Counted from the stretch's first letter, positions 48,557-60,880 are shown. The stretch: 64,000 nt of DNA from Symbiodinium kawagutii (GCA_009767595.1 VSDK01013701.1:320933-384932), one strand, 5' to 3'. A program made the numbers and translations. Notes: generated by a model not told the origin, from the sequence alone.

Positions 48557-48750
48557 CGGCATTCTTTTCAAGGCCTGGAAAATGTTTTGAAGCCGGTTTC
48601 AACCCATTTTTCAACCGTGAAACAAAAATAACTTTTCGGGTCTCGATTTTTTTTTGTCTCGCTGGCTCGCAAGCCCAGTGTTGAGCCATCGGCANNNNNN
48701 NNNNATTCCTTTCAAGGACTGGAAAGTGTTGTGAGGGCGGCTTCTTGCAA
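48557..48750 (+). repeat. ~42 bp direct repeat around a 10-N gap
   Basis: 'cttttcaaggcctggaaaat' (about 48,565) recurs as 'cctttcaaggactggaaagt' (about 48,708), each followed by a related 'tgaagccggtttc' stretch. N at 48695-48704 lies between them. Confidence 0.6.
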
Positions 48751-49227
48751 AATTGCAATCGTAAAATCAAAACTGAGGAAAAGCACGGGCGTAAAAAAAT
48801 CATCCGGTTTTCTATAACAAGAATAATTGGAATACATACTTAAGAAACTGCTAAGAAATCGAGGGGCCCTCAGACCGGGAACGTGGCAAATCTTGGGCAA
48901 TCTAAATTAAGAATTTGAGGGACCCTGGACCACAGATTTGGGATTCTTATCAATTGATGTACTCATTGGCCATGATTACTGATAAAACGGAATGATGTAC
49001 AATGACCATATGGAACAATGTGTGGTGATTACTGTATATGGCAAACAAAACATCTGAAAGTAGTACATTGGCTACAAAGGGATGTAAAATCCATATCAAT
49101 GAACCATCCATAAGTGATGGTATATGAGAAGCTGTCTATGGGGCACCCACATCTTAGGTGTTTCTCGAAAGAGGGAACCCCCCAAATCAGGCTTTATATG
49201 AACAGTTTACGGGGTAACCACCACTAA
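48750..49227. other. intron-like DNA with R3 fragment
   Basis: An R3 end ('ggtgtttctcgaaagaggg') lies at about 49,157. No exon seen. Confidence 0.4.
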
Positions 49228-49339
49228 CTATGGGTCAAAACCCTGTACCCCTGGTTCCCCCATGATTGATCATTGTTTTCCATATAGTGTTGTTGGTTAC
49301 GATCTCCCTATTGTTGTTGGTTACTATTGACTCATAGCC
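49228..49339 (+). mobile_element. R1 element
   Basis: 'ctatgggtcaaaaccctgta' to 'ttgactcatagcc', terminal inverted repeats with one mismatch. Confidence 0.7.
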
Positions 49340-49462
49340 AGTTGACAGCCAGGATAGCCATGATGACAACATCATGCTGCACAGCGATGGTCATTCTTCT
49401 TAATGATTATCCCCTGTTAGTTGGTTCATGAATATTGACCCAGCTCGCCACATTGGAGCTAC

Positions 49463-49542
49463 CATCTGCGGCAGCTGCAGCCCAGCCACCCTTCCACACG
49501 CGTCGCACCAGGAACTTCACGTGGTGTTCCCAGAAGAGGTAC
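49463..49542 (-). CDS. exon of unrecognised gene
   Basis: Acceptor 'tcggcgtag', donor GTAGCT. Reads 'YLFWEHHVKFLVRRVWKGGW' followed by an Ala run. Good coding appearance. Confidence 0.6.
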
Positions 49543-49559
49543 CTACGCCGAGTGCATCA

Positions 49560-51840
49560 CTGAAACACATCAGGGGTTGATTAGTGGTTGATTAATTAAG
49601 GTTATTATGGTTGATTAGTGGTTGATTAATTAGTGGTTGATCATAATTAGTGGTTGATTAGTTAAGGCTAATGTTATGATGGGAGATCAACTAGTCATTC
49701 GTTATTAACCACTGTTTGTAAACAGAGAGGTTCACCTATGGTTAATAACCATGGGTTGTAACCATGGGTCAAATCAGGAATAAACAACCTGCCATTGACA
49801 TGTTTTGAGTAGCTATGAGTCATGAATGGTTCATGGCAGGTTGATTCCTGATATCGCCGGTAGGGTTGGCTGACATCGCCATCTTTGCTTGAAGGAGTCA
49901 TCCGCACTTTGTGGAAACAAAAACGCACACTTCTTCATCTGTGGCGACTGAAGGCTTCCTTGTGATCAACTTGATGTACCCATGACCTGTGGGCTGTTGT
50001 TGCTCAAGATACACTCTCAACAGCTTATCTGACAGTGGACAATGCACCAGTTTTAACTAGTTGACCTATCAAAACAAGTCATCTTTTTGCTTCCAGGTCG
50101 GTGTATCGGATTGAATCTCACTCGTCTCAACTATCAAGGCTCCTGGTTCATAACGTTGATCAGTAGTGTTAAGTATGAACTGTTCTCAATCAGTGGTAAA
50201 CAGAACCCAACTACTCCATATATGGTACATTGACATTTACCTACATTTACCTATAACGTGAGCTAAATGTAAGTAAATCTAGCATACATGGAGCATCTAG
50301 GGTCTTGACCATCATCATCTGTTCGTACCAGTCTTAAGCTCCAGGAAGCTGACCTAGACCTTACCAAAATCGTATCCCATGTACGGAAACAAATCCTCGA
50401 ACCCCCCCTACTGGGAAGGTCAAGCCACTAGTTTTGAGGTGCGAAACAGTGTCGCCCTTATCAAAAACCAAGCTCAAGAGGAATGAAGCCATGAACAAAA
50501 CAATCGGATGAAAAAACCTCCACTGGTGCAGGCTTTTTCTTCAGGTAGAATTGGACACTTGAAGACCATCCAAGCAATATTCATGTTGAAATTGCGAAGC
50601 TGGTTGATCAAGTGTGTGAGAACGGAATCATCATCCATACAGCATCAATAACGAACATGATAAGCTTCGACCATGTGCAATCAAGTACTGTATCATTAAA
50701 CATTTATACCAAAATTATCACTCAAGTACCATCACTATTATGTTTGGATAACTATTGACTGATCAGTATCACCAACCGTTGCCATTAAACAGAATTAACC
50801 ACATTTTAGGCTTAAGTAGTGGTACCAATTGTGCACTTGACTAAGCATCGATGATCATAACTATTGCAGGTGAAAGGTCCGTCAATGGTGCACTATGTAT
50901 TCCTATCAAGCATTGATAGTGAGTACCTAGCCATCATCATTAGCCAGCAACCATTCCTCACCACCATTATATAATCATGCCAAACCCTTATCAACCATTA
51001 ATGAGTACAAGCCATTGTCAACCAAACATGATTATTCACCAACGTTGCTTAACCAACACTACTGCCACTAAGCCGTTCACTTAATTATTCGTAACACTTG
51101 TCTACAGCAACCATCATTACCTAAGCTAATCAGCTCGTCCTCAAATCCGTTGCTTAGCCATTACTTAATCACTTTAAGTACGCTTCTGACCTGCTAAGCA
51201 GTATCAAAACCTGTTACTTAGCCTGAGTGGTTTGATCAAACAGTGGTGGTTGCCATTGGCTAATGGTTGGGAGCTTACAGGTACTAGTAATGATTGTAAA
51301 ATGATACTGCAGTTCATTAACGGTTTAGCTTATAATCAAACCTACTAATGGTTTAGCTATAGGTTTAACTTAACCTATCAACGGTATAGCTACCCTAAGT
51401 CAATTAACCGTTTAACTGAAAGCGAGCATAGCTAGTAGCTTGTGGTTTACTTGAGGTCATTAGCTGATGGTCATCTGTAGCTTATGGTCATTAGCTAGTA
51501 GCTTGTAGTGAGGAGCTTGTAGCTATTAGTAGCTTGTAATTTAACAAGCATATCAATCAAACCACCAACCAGGTTCATATGGATCGTTATTGATCACCCA
51601 TATATTCAACCAACTTATTAACCTATCATTAGTCAGTCAATGTTAGTCATTAACTGATTAGCTCCTGGTTTACTTCATCATTGACTAGCTAGTAGCTTAA
51701 ACGTATACCATTATTATCGTTATCAGCTGGTCATAATGATTATCTTACGGTAAACTAACATAGCAATGGAAAATCAACATATTTTATGGATAAACCCCCG
51801 GAAACCATCAAAAAATGGGGGTTATCTCATGGTTTACTGA
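49560..51840. other. 2.3 kb intron-like DNA, no supported exon
   Basis: Composed of TGGTTGATTA-, AACCATC- and TTAGCT-rich low-complexity sequence. I found no coding island in it. Confidence 0.5.
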
Positions 51841-51845
51841 CGAAC

Positions 51846-51979
51846 CTTTCCTGAACTTCAGCCCGCCCTCCACCGGAGCACCAGCAAACATCTGCCAGCC
51901 GCCAGGCCGGCCACCAGGCTGGGGATGGCCACCCGTCCCCGGAACCGCGCCATTGGCGCGGCGCGAGGGGAGTGCGCAG
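51846..51979 (-). CDS. exon, Gly/Pro-rich
   Basis: Acceptor 'cactgag', donor GTTCGT. Reads 'GAVPGTGGHPQPGGRPGGWQ' then 'MFAGAPVEGGLKFRK'. Such Gly/Pro-rich linkers are common in RNA-binding proteins, so it may belong to the RRM gene upstream; not proven. Confidence 0.5.
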
Positions 51980-52452
51980 CTCAGTGACCAGGTGACCTAA
52001 TAGTGTTTGTGACTCTGAGCTAATGGCGAATGATAGTAAAGTCAGTGTAATCTATAGGTTAAACCTCATGAAAACAGTGGAATGGACACATGATTAGTTT
52101 ATAACTGTGAGTAAAAATGGGTTCCTAAGCATGGGTACTGTGGTGCAATAACGTTCTTGATTATTGATGATTGCCAGTGGTTAATCATTGTTGACAAACG
52201 ATCAAGTGGAAAGTAAGTTGTTCATAAGTGCTGAATGATGTCTACTGATGATCAATAGTGGATAGTTCGTTGTCAGAAGCTGGTTAATTAACTTGGATGA
52301 GTGTTCACTATACCAGATTTTGACGCAGTGATGGTGAATCATGCGGGATTGTCATTGTTGGATTGTATTCTGGCTCCATGTTCAAATCCACCCTAGCAGG
52401 TCAACAGACCAACCAACAAGCGTGTTTCGACATGACTCACCAACGCTTAGAC

Positions 52453-52519
52453 GAGTTTCAGCTGGGCCTCCTTTTCCAACTGTGTTCCAGCTTGTTCTGC
52501 TGTCAAGCAGTTGTCTTCC
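52453..52519 (-). CDS. short exon of unrecognised gene
   Basis: Acceptor 'aagggtag', donor GTCTAA. Reads 'EDNCLTAEQAGTQLEKEAQL', helical. Confidence 0.45.
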
Positions 52520-52669
52520 CTACCCTTGTCCTTCTGATCCAGCTAGCGCCGTTCTTTTTTGCGACACGAATACATCATTAAGATGCTCACCATATTCAAT
52601 TAAGGGGTGGCTCCTAAAGCCCTGGCTGAAATTCCCGTACACTTAGCTGTTCCCATCCCAAGAAAACAC

Positions 52670-52742
52670 AGTCATCAAGGCTTCGAGCGTGGAACTGGGC
52701 TTCTTGTTGGGATGTTCATCCATCAATTTCGCGAGGTGTTGG
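52670..52742 (-). CDS. exon of unrecognised gene
   Basis: Acceptor 'aagcatag', donor GTGTTT, one spare base then 24 codons: 'QHLAKLMDEHPNKKPSSTLE' and 'ALMT'. Strong coding appearance. Confidence 0.6.
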
Positions 52743-52783
52743 CTATGCTTACAACAAATCACATATCACTGGCCACTGTCATC

Positions 52784-52858
52784 CGTCTTCCATGCTGGTC
52801 TCATCAAGGGCCCATCCGTGTTGACTGGCAACGCGACTCGGCTTCGTCTCAGGGACCT
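52784..52858 (-). CDS. exon of unrecognised gene
   Basis: Acceptor 'gcctgcag', GA-type donor (GATGAC). Reads 'VPETKPSRVASQHGWALDET' then 'SMEDG'. Only 41 nt of intron would separate it from the next exon at 52742, which is short; one boundary may be wrong. Confidence 0.5.
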
Positions 52859-52959
52859 CTGCAGGCTTCACCAGTTTGCCGATCGCCAACAACTACACCC
52901 ACTGGGCAAGCAACAACCAACAAATCTGTCAAGGAATCAACCGACACGGCAACCAATTC

Positions 52960-52974
52960 ATCGCTCAATCAATA

Positions 52975-53015
<41 letters not shown>

Positions 53016-53020
53016 GGCAA
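52960..53020 (+). repeat. AATC tetranucleotide microsatellite
   Basis: About 13 'aatc' units, continuing as a degenerate version to about 53,110. Confidence 0.9.
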
Positions 53021-53246
53021 TCAGTCAATCAGTCAAATAGATCAAATCAGTCAGTCGAATCAATCAAATCAGCCAAACATATACAAATATCATTCAATCA
53101 ATGAATCCGTCAACCAATCCTTCAATGACTGAATCAATATTCTGGCATGACAGTGATCGTCCCCAAAGATTCTTGGCAACAGTACATCAATTTCCGGGCT
53201 CAGTTGGAACAGCTATTGGGAATGTGTGATGTCCCTTTGGAAATGT

Positions 53247-53320
53247 GGCTGTGGGTCAAAACCCCACACCCGTGGTTCCCCATCATTAACCATTGTTTTC
53301 CCTATTGTTGTCCCATAGCC
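53247..53320 (+). mobile_element. R1 element, short copy
   Basis: 'ggctgtgggtcaaaacccca' to 'tgtcccatagcc'; 74 bp, lacking part of the body present in other copies. Confidence 0.6.
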
Positions 53321-53399
53321 ACGTGGCAACGGGCAAGCTTCACGCATCTCTCAGTTTCAGCTGCCTTCGCTTTTCCTCCCTTATGTTCACGGCGCACGG

Positions 53400-53456
53400 C
53401 GGCGCACGGCTCGCTCCAGAGCGCTGTAGCTCCAAATGCTGAAGCTGTTTGTTTGG
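53400..53456 (-). CDS. short exon of unrecognised gene
   Basis: Acceptor 'gtctacag', donor at one of several GTGCGC/GTGAAC choices (53,391-53,408). Reads 'QTNSFSIWSYSALERAVRR'. Confidence 0.45.
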
Positions 53457-53748
53457 CTGTAGACATCCAGGGGCGTGGGTAGTTTTCAAGCTTGGATTTG
53501 GATTTACAGCTGCATGATCATGTTGCTTAAAGCTAGTTCTGGTTGTGAATTTGTCATTTGAATCTAGAGTTTGAACTGAAATTGAGGTTGGATGAAGATC
53601 ATATCCACGTCGAATGAAAGAACTCCATAGATCTAAAAGGCACTACCAACTTTTAGGCAATCACGAGCTGGAATCCATACAGTGTGGGATGACCTTGGGA
53701 TGACCTGAGTTGCCTTAAGCTCTGTGGGTATGCCAGGTTTCCATAAAC

Positions 53749-53963
53749 TGGGTCGCCAAACCCAAGAGTTTTCCGCAACCGAAATGTATCCTGGGAGTCT
53801 TGTTGGGATCATCGCTGCTTGCTGGTTCCGCTTTCTTGAAGGACTCATCACGGCCGAATGATCCTCTCAGTATGGGGCATATCGATTCTTGCCCTGACAC
53901 GCGGGGCAAGGCGGTGAGATCTACCAGGCCTAATAGCGCCAACATTCTTGGTGCTATCTCAAC
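53749..53963 (-). CDS. exon of unrecognised gene
   Basis: Acceptor 'ctgtttcag', GTTTAT donor; starts in phase with the exon ending at 54,202. Reads 'VEIAPRMLALLGLVDLTALP', then a hydrophilic stretch 'KKAEPASSDDPNKTPRI'. 71 codons plus 2 bases, one of the longer orphan exons. Confidence 0.65.
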
Positions 53964-54201
53964 CTGAAACAGACAACTATGATGATCTATATAAGATATG
54001 GGTTTTGGAATATATATATATATATAGAAAGAATAAACAAGCAACAATAAACAACTACAAACTATTGATAAGACATGGGTTTTGGAATAGACAGTTATGA
54101 CTGTCCAGGATGATCAATGATAAATATAAATAGATAGCTATCCCATAGACAGCTAGGAATGCATCACAGTGGTTCTTCCGACAAAGGTAGAAATCTTGGA
54201 C

Positions 54202-54272
54202 CTGTGCCGAGAAGTCGACAAGTCGGCTGCGCAAAGTATCAGAATCGTTCAAAGCCATGCAACGCAGAATGC
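54202..54272 (-). CDS. exon of unrecognised gene
   Basis: Acceptor 'attatgtag', GTCCAA donor. Reads 'ILRCMALNDSDTLRSRLVDF' then SAQ, and joins 53749-53963 in frame. The plus strand is also open over this island. Confidence 0.55.
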
Positions 54273-54545
54273 CTACATAATGTTTCTGTTCCTATGACGG
54301 ATACAACCACCTCAACAATCGTCAAAGAACATTTCTGGGTATTCTGACAGAACAAATGATGCGCATAAGAGGAATGAGTCCCATTGATGCTGAGAAATAT
54401 CTGTGGTTAGTATGTACATGTATTCAAATGATTACAAAGGGGACGAAATTCAGTTCAAGGCAAAACTTCCTCCGCTCTGCTTCCAGGTTATCGGCATAAG
54501 ATCGTCTACTTGCAGAATTCGACTCTGAAGTCACGGACACTGATA

Positions 54546-54640
54546 TGGTGGTTTCTCAAGTCGGAGGGGTAACCCCAGTTATCGTCCAATTTCCTAATAA
54601 ATCAACCATTTTTGGCGATCCCCTATTCTGAGAACCCCCC
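54546..54640 (+). mobile_element. R3 element
   Basis: 'tggtggtttctcaagtcgga' plus 'ggggtaacccc' to 'cccctattctgagaaccccc'. Inverted ends. Confidence 0.65.
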
Positions 54641-54809
54641 ACATTGGTTTCAACTTTTCCCTTCTTCCCCTCTACATTCAAAAAAAACATTTGCATGGTG
54701 AGCCCTATTGCACCACCTCCAAGTCCGTTTATGAGTCGCCCGCGATACCGTGATTGCTACAAGTTCAGTGGGATCCATTTGAGATCCACATTTTTTCAGA
54801 AACCCCCAC

Positions 54810-54874
54810 CTTGCCATCAGGACCATCTGCCAGCTTCACGATGATGTTGCCTGTACCCATCAAGCATCCCCCTG
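54810..54874 (-). CDS. exon: possible last strand of an RRM
   Basis: Acceptor 'attttccag', GTGGGG donor. Reads 'MGTGNIIVKLADGPDGK', which resembles the last beta-strand and following turn of RRM domains of the CELF type (consensus like LVVKFADT). It could close the RRM started at 59.5 kb if the exon at 56,779-56,921 ends earlier than drawn. Confidence 0.5.
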
Positions 54875-54999
54875 CTGGAAAATCACAGCTGTGCGTCACT
54901 CGACTTTGGGAAAACAAGTTGATTACAGTTCCAGCACTGCAGTCGTTGATAGTCGGCTTATGCTCCCACTACTCTTCTATCACTGCCACCACTGCTACT

Positions 55000-56770
55000 A
55001 CTGCCAATGTCCTCTTTTAACTTCGATGGTTCAGCTTGAGTCACCAGCATTAGCTTTGAATTCTGCTTATATGGGCATCATGCACTGAAAGAAAATTGTA
55101 AGCTTGATACCATCAAGCCTGGAACCATATGGATCATCCCCTCAGCTATCTGCTTCTGTTGGTTGGTCAGCTGATACCAGCTGGCTGGTTGGCTTGTTGA
55201 TGACAACTTTGCTGCGCAGCCCGAACCCAGATTGACCACTAACCATGCAGCCATTAATCAACCATGAATCAACTATTAATCAAGCATTCATGAGGACAAG
55301 AATGGGCTAAGCATGGGCAATGATGCATGCAACTGAGTGATAGAGATGGAAACACTCAGCAAGATGTTTTGAATTGGTAGTGATTATTGTGTCAAACACC
55401 TGGAATGCTACTGGCTGGTCAAACAGTAATTAGTGACAGTGATTGGTAGTGAGTCCATTGGGAACAATGGCTGTCAAATCTTCATCATAGCTACCAGGTG
55501 GGATCCCAACAGTCAAAGGTTGAATTATAAAGCCCTACAAGTGGTAGAAATCACGCGCTTGTTCAGGCAAGCCGTGGTGACTGGGGCCGTGGTAACTGAG
55601 GCCCACCTCGTAATGGCTACGGGCAAAAATCATTCGCCACCCACAACAACGACGCCTTCTCCAGGTCTTATTTCATAGCCTTGCGCCATTGCCTCTGCTT
55701 CAATGCACGGTGGGGGGCTCCCCAAAAAGCAGGACATGTGTATAGTCAATGAAATAAATTGATGGATAAATCAATAGATAATTAGTAAATATATAAGTAG
55801 CATTTACTACTGAGAGACATAATAAATAATATATGCGTAATCATGAGTGTGTATAGCTCTTTGCAGTGACTTTCTTTGTATTCCGTCCTTATACGGAGAC
55901 TCAGATGTGTTTATGAATTGCAATCACTTTCTACAACATACAACCAGGACCGATGGTGCATATGTAACCGACATAGTGTGAGGAACAGGGGGTCACATTT
56001 GCAATGAGATGGAAAAATCACAAAATATCAACATCAAGCTGGGAACACATGTATGTAAATAGAACTATATCACATGTATGCAACTAGAACTATATAAATC
56101 GGAATTGGCAACAAACAGCAGGATAACAAGCCACAACCAAAAATGCTATGATTGACTAATACACATTTCCGGCTGCATGTTTTAATTTCAAATGGTTCTA
56201 GTAGTCGATGGTACAAAGGTCCCTGATGCAAAACATGCGGCAGCACCGTCCCGTTTTGAGAGGTAGATTGAGATTTGCAAATCTGTTCGTCCAGAAAGCA
56301 AGTAGGGTTGGTTGCCCTGTGGTTGACTAACGAGGCGATGGAAAATCACTATCAGCAGTAGTGGTAGCAGTAGCAGTAGCACCCTCTGGTAATCTCACAT
56401 AGCAATGGAAAATCCACCATGGATGCTTTCCCAGAGTTTTCCTTTAAAAATGGAGAATGTTCCATTGCCATGTCAGATTGCCAAAGTGCAGGAGGAGTAC
56501 CACGTAGTGTACAGTTGCAGTCATGAGGTCCATCAACTCCACATTGTGGGCTTTTCATGCTTGGGAGACTGTTCAACGTATCCATCCAAGTGTTACTCGC
56601 AACTACCAAATACTATTCAACCTCCCAACTATTACAAGTCTAATTAATGCTGGTTGGTGGTCGAACCACCCCTGTGAAAAAGTATTAATCAACCAATCAA
56701 CCATCTGTCAATACATTTGGGAAAATCAAAAAGGCAAATCAAACCAATGGCTTAAAAAACCCTATCAAAC
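55000..56770. other. intron-like DNA; one doubtful island
   Basis: An island at about 55,550-55,690 is open on both strands without a convincing frame. The rest is low-complexity AT-rich DNA. Confidence 0.35.
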
Positions 56771-56778
56771 CACCAGCC

Positions 56779-59700
56779 TCAGTTTCTGCCCAACGGCGAG
56801 TGAATTCATCGACCAACGAACGGCTCGTTTTTTGTGCGCGCACGTGAACAACGGAGCCACCAACGGAACCGCCCCAACGGAGCCCTGGGTTTCGCACCGC
56901 AATGGCGTTATTGGCTTCGACCTAGGGCGGTGCTGGTGATGCTTGGTGATGGCTGGATGGTTGGGTCAGGGCTAGTCGTGGCTGGTTCGGAGTGGTGGTT
57001 GGTGAGGGCTGCTGATGGGTTGGTTAGGGCTGGTGATGGGTTTGTTAGGGGTGATTGGTTGGTTGCTTAGGGCTGGTGATGGGTTGGTTAGGGGTGATGG
57101 GTTGGTTGGTTTGGGCTGGTAGTTAGTTGGTGGTGGTTGATTGTTGTTGGCGATGGTTGAGGATTCTTGGCTGGTTTGATGATAGTTGGTTTTGACTTTC
57201 CTGGTCTACCAATATCAAGCATCAGTGCCTACGACTCATCACCGTTGACCAGTCAACCATGACTTGGCAAGGTCAACCCCCCTTGACAGCAGCATGTGTC
57301 CTGCTCCCATCATCTAACGAGAAACACTTATCAGAATCATTTTTTTAGCTGGAAATGGTGACTCGTTCAACTGTGATTGTGGCCTGGGAGGCATTGTAGC
57401 ATAAGGACCAGAAGCTCCGAATGTGCTACAAAAACACAGAGAACAGCACAGTATCGTCACGCAATGGGCAATTTGTTTCATGAATCATAAACTTCCTAAA
57501 TGCTCCCAATGCAATCTAATGAAATATTTCGCAAATAAACACAACGCAGCTCATGGGGGGAAATGCAGCAGCAACAGCGGGAATTTCATCTGGTGCAGCC
57601 GGGTCACACAACACATCTGCAGCTGCGCCACTCCGAACCATGATACATTTGATGGTTCCAGAACTCATGATAACATGTGGGAATCACAAACCTCTTAAAG
57701 GTTTCCAATGTGGCTACTGGAACGAATGAACACCCCGCATAGCCGCTATCAGATGTCTTCAGGGTATTGTTTTGCCAACCGCTTATCACCACTTGACCAT
57801 TGCCAGCGAGGGGCTTGGTTGCTGTATCTGACGAAAGCACAGGCCTGTCCGCTCTTGGACCTTGGGAACGCATGGGACCGCATGGAGCCGCATGGGACCG
57901 CAGCCGCCCCTTGCTTCCAGGCTCAACATCACCAGTAGAGCCGCTTCAAGACTCGCCCAATCGACCCTCGGCCCTTGGAGTTGACACCTTGTTGGGTCGC
58001 TAACACAGTGGGTCACCCAGGAACCCCTGGAAAAATCCAAGCAACTTTCCTTCAAGCCAATGGTGATCAAGTGCCAGTGCCATGAGTCGGCCATACCAAC
58101 TTTTCCAAAGAGTCAGGAAAGGGATCGAACATCAATCCCAAACAAATAGATCAAAATCAAGCAAGCAAACACCTACTGTAAAGCATCATGTGTTCTCTGA
58201 GTGAAATCAATTCTGCTCTTCAAACACTTGCCTTGCCTCTCACCATCTGAGCTGTTCGATTTGTCTTTTCAGTGTGCTGTCCTTCATCACATTTCATGTT
58301 TTTCCGCGCTTGTTTCTCCTGGTGGGGCTCTATGTGTGTGACATCGCCACAGCCTCACACTTTTTTACACACCATCATTTGGACAATCGAGCCAAAGAGA
58401 AGGGTTCACTCCTAACTCCGTTTATTGGAAACATCTATAATAGTTAGAACACTTTTGACAGTCATGACATGACATGTTATGACACACCTGGCCTGGGTTT
58501 CTGACCTGTTTGGTGCCCTATGCCTGGAAAACCATTTGGACCGGTCACCAGTTCTGCCCATCTCGCACGATGGGAACCCCTTCAGTGACGAGACGCTTGC
58601 CCGTCATGATGTGGACATCGGTCACACTGCCGTACGTCTTGAAGACACTTTCTATGTCCTCCTTGGGGATGTCGCCTGCAGGATCGCCAAGCCCGGCAAG
58701 CACCCTCCAGTGGTTCATCAATCTACAACTACAGCATTTGCTGAAGCCATTGTGGGTATATTTAGTATAATTTTCATCAAGCAGTCTATTCTCTTGTCGC
58801 TTATTGTCCCCTTTGATCAACCATGAGTTGATTTTCCCCAGAGTTGCTTGTGCTTACCCAGTTCGCCATCTTCCAAGAACTACAGGGGAGGAGGGGAGAT
58901 CCAAAGGTAAAAACCTGGCACCGCATGTGTGGGTTGGGATGGCGCTGCAAGTCTTGTTGATCTGGTTTTCCTCAAGCCAACGGTTGCGATTGAACAACTC
59001 ACCGATGGCTATCAAAAGATGGTGTTCGTGATTAATGGGATCAACCACTGGTTTAGATACAGTCATACCTATATAATGATCATTCAGTGGTGGTCAAATT
59101 CTGATGCATGAATCACAAACACATTCATTTATCTTCGCTTCTCCTTGTGGGTTGATTTTGAATGGTAAGAACAAATAGATAGGATCAATGATTCTTACTT
59201 AATCGCGATTCATCCTTCATGATCGGTTTGCAAATCCCCTTGGTGGTGATAGCCAATGCCAGAGACATGAGTCATTAGCCCATTGGAAGCCATTATCCCA
59301 AGTGGTGTGGTTGAAAATCTCCACAGCACCACCAGTTGATATCGTCATTCACCAGCTCACCCAACAATGTTGGTGCCCCTTCGGCAGCCCTACGGTTTCA
59401 TCATCGTCAACCACTACGAGCTACCCGAAACCACCAAGCAAATCAGCAAGGCCAAGCGCTGAAGTTCTCAGCCCCACAGTCGCGATGGCTCCTGGGAGGT
59501 TTCCGACGTACAGCTTGGTGCCGGGATCCCCCTTTCCTCCTCCGCCACCGCCACCGCCACCGCCTTTACCTCAGCTGACGCTGACGTACCATGGTGCCTG
59601 GTGGCAACATGGCGACTTCAACTCAAAGGTGCCATCAGTAGCAGCAGACCATGCATGCAAACAATAACAAAGCCACATTGAACACATACAAACACAAACA

Positions 59701-60880
59701 CACCAAAAAAGAAAGGAGTTTCTACCGATCCATGACACGATTTCGCATATGTGTTTTCTTGGAATGAGTCCTAGGCGTTTAGGTTCTTCTGCGCAAGGCT
59801 TACAGATCAAGCACGCTAAACTTCACAGAATTGCCACCCTGGAGCTCCATCTTGTCGAATGTTCATCCGCATGGTAATCAAATGGTGGAAATTGAATGAT
59901 GGTAATTGATACTACTATGATAGTTTGATCTGATGATGGTAATCAAACAGTTTGATCTGATGGTAATCTAGATGCTAATTAATTACACGTCAAACTATTG
60001 ATGGTTGACATGATGGCAATCTCATGATGGGAATTCATTATGCCGTGTCCAAACAACAATAATGTAGCATCGGAAAGAGAATGGCACTCGTGACAATTCA
60101 TCTAAAATTGTAGGAATGGCTAACAACAAGCTAGGCAGTAAACAACCTGGTTGTAATGGAAAACACGTTCAACATGGCCAGCAATTCGCGACAATTGCGG
60201 AATTCTAGTGGTGAATAGCTGGTACTGCAATGGCTCACAAACAATGATTATAGACATAAAATGATAAAACTTTTCTAAACTAATTATATCCAATTATTAG
60301 GCTATCCATGACCATCGTTGTGAATCCCTATGAACATGCTTAAACATCAACCAACCACTAATTTACCACCATTCATCCATCAGTTCATCATATCATCATT
60401 TAACCATGAATTAATTGACCATGAATGAAACTTGCTGAACTGTTCATGAACCACTATCAAACACCACTCACCATCACTAACCATCAATAATCATGATTAA
60501 CCACGAACAGGCCCGCAACAGCCCTGCAAACCATCTGCATCTGCCAGCCATATGTTAGGTGTTTCTCCAAATAGGGAACACCTAAAATGGTGGGTTTTGT
60601 CACTATAAATGATTAATCAACAAAACCAATCATTATGCGTTACTATAAAATGGTTGCTTTTGTTACTGTAGATGATTTGGGGCCAGGGAATTCCCCAATT
60701 TTGAGAAACCACCACATGCCAACCATCTGTTTCCACAGCTGCTTCCACCACTGCTACCGCGGTGCCACCGCCATAGCCGCCGTCTCCACCGCCCCAGCCG
60801 CCAGACCATCCATCGCCACCCTTGCCCTTGCCGTAGCCGCCGGAATCCTCAGTCGTCCAAGAATACGAGAGAATATCCAC
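56779..60880 (-). CDS. Gly-rich RRM RNA-binding protein gene (five exons joined; ends not defined)
   Basis: Exons on the minus strand, 5' to 3': 60766-60880, 59492-59569, 58549-58675, 57815-57860, 56779-56921. All joins keep frame. The first two encode a Gly-rich region ('DSGGYGKGKGGDGWSGGW', then a GKG9 run). An RRM follows, split over the next exons: RNP2 'KLYVGNLP' (59.5 kb), helix 1 and strand 2 'EDIESVFKTYGSVTDVHIM' (58.6 kb), RNP1 'GQACAFVRY' (57.8 kb) and the start of helix 2 'NQVEANNAI' (56.9 kb). The domain layout and 'KSGQACAFVRYSNQ' resemble CELF/Bruno-type RRMs, which bind RNA in splicing and mRNA control. Donors: GC, GA, GT, GC in order, then uncertain; the GA donor after 'NLP' is what makes the RRM continuous. 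The last exon may end at 'NNAI' with a GC donor. Start and stop codons were not found; exons upstream (beyond 60,880) and downstream are likely. Confidence 0.75.
56935..57185 (+). repeat. G/T-rich minisatellite with GGTTAGGG phrases
   Basis: Degenerate tandem repeat of about 20-33 bp around 'ggttagggctggtgatgggt'. It lies in the intron between two RRM exons. The TTAGGG words come from the repeat unit and do not form a telomere array. Confidence 0.65.
60557..60713 (+). mobile_element. R3 element
   Basis: 'ggtgtttctccaaataggga' to 'ccccaattttgagaaacc'. A longer copy with an internal inverted half. Confidence 0.65.

Noticed and set aside
56935-57185. Interstitial telomere
   Set aside because: TTAGGG words are part of a longer G/T-rich unit and are not in tandem; the expected dinoflagellate telomere repeat is TTTAGGG.
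58479-58826. Plus-strand 115-codon frame
   Set aside because: Antisense to the RRM exon 58549-58675, which has the recognisable domain.
58850-58985. Exon between the first two RRM exons
   Set aside because: It is open in a minus frame, but the flanking exons already join in frame into a continuous RRM, so I treat it as intronic.
59302-59667. Plus-strand proline-rich protein
   Set aside because: The Pro run is the complement of the Gly run in the RRM gene; the minus frame continues into RNP2 and joins in frame with other exons.
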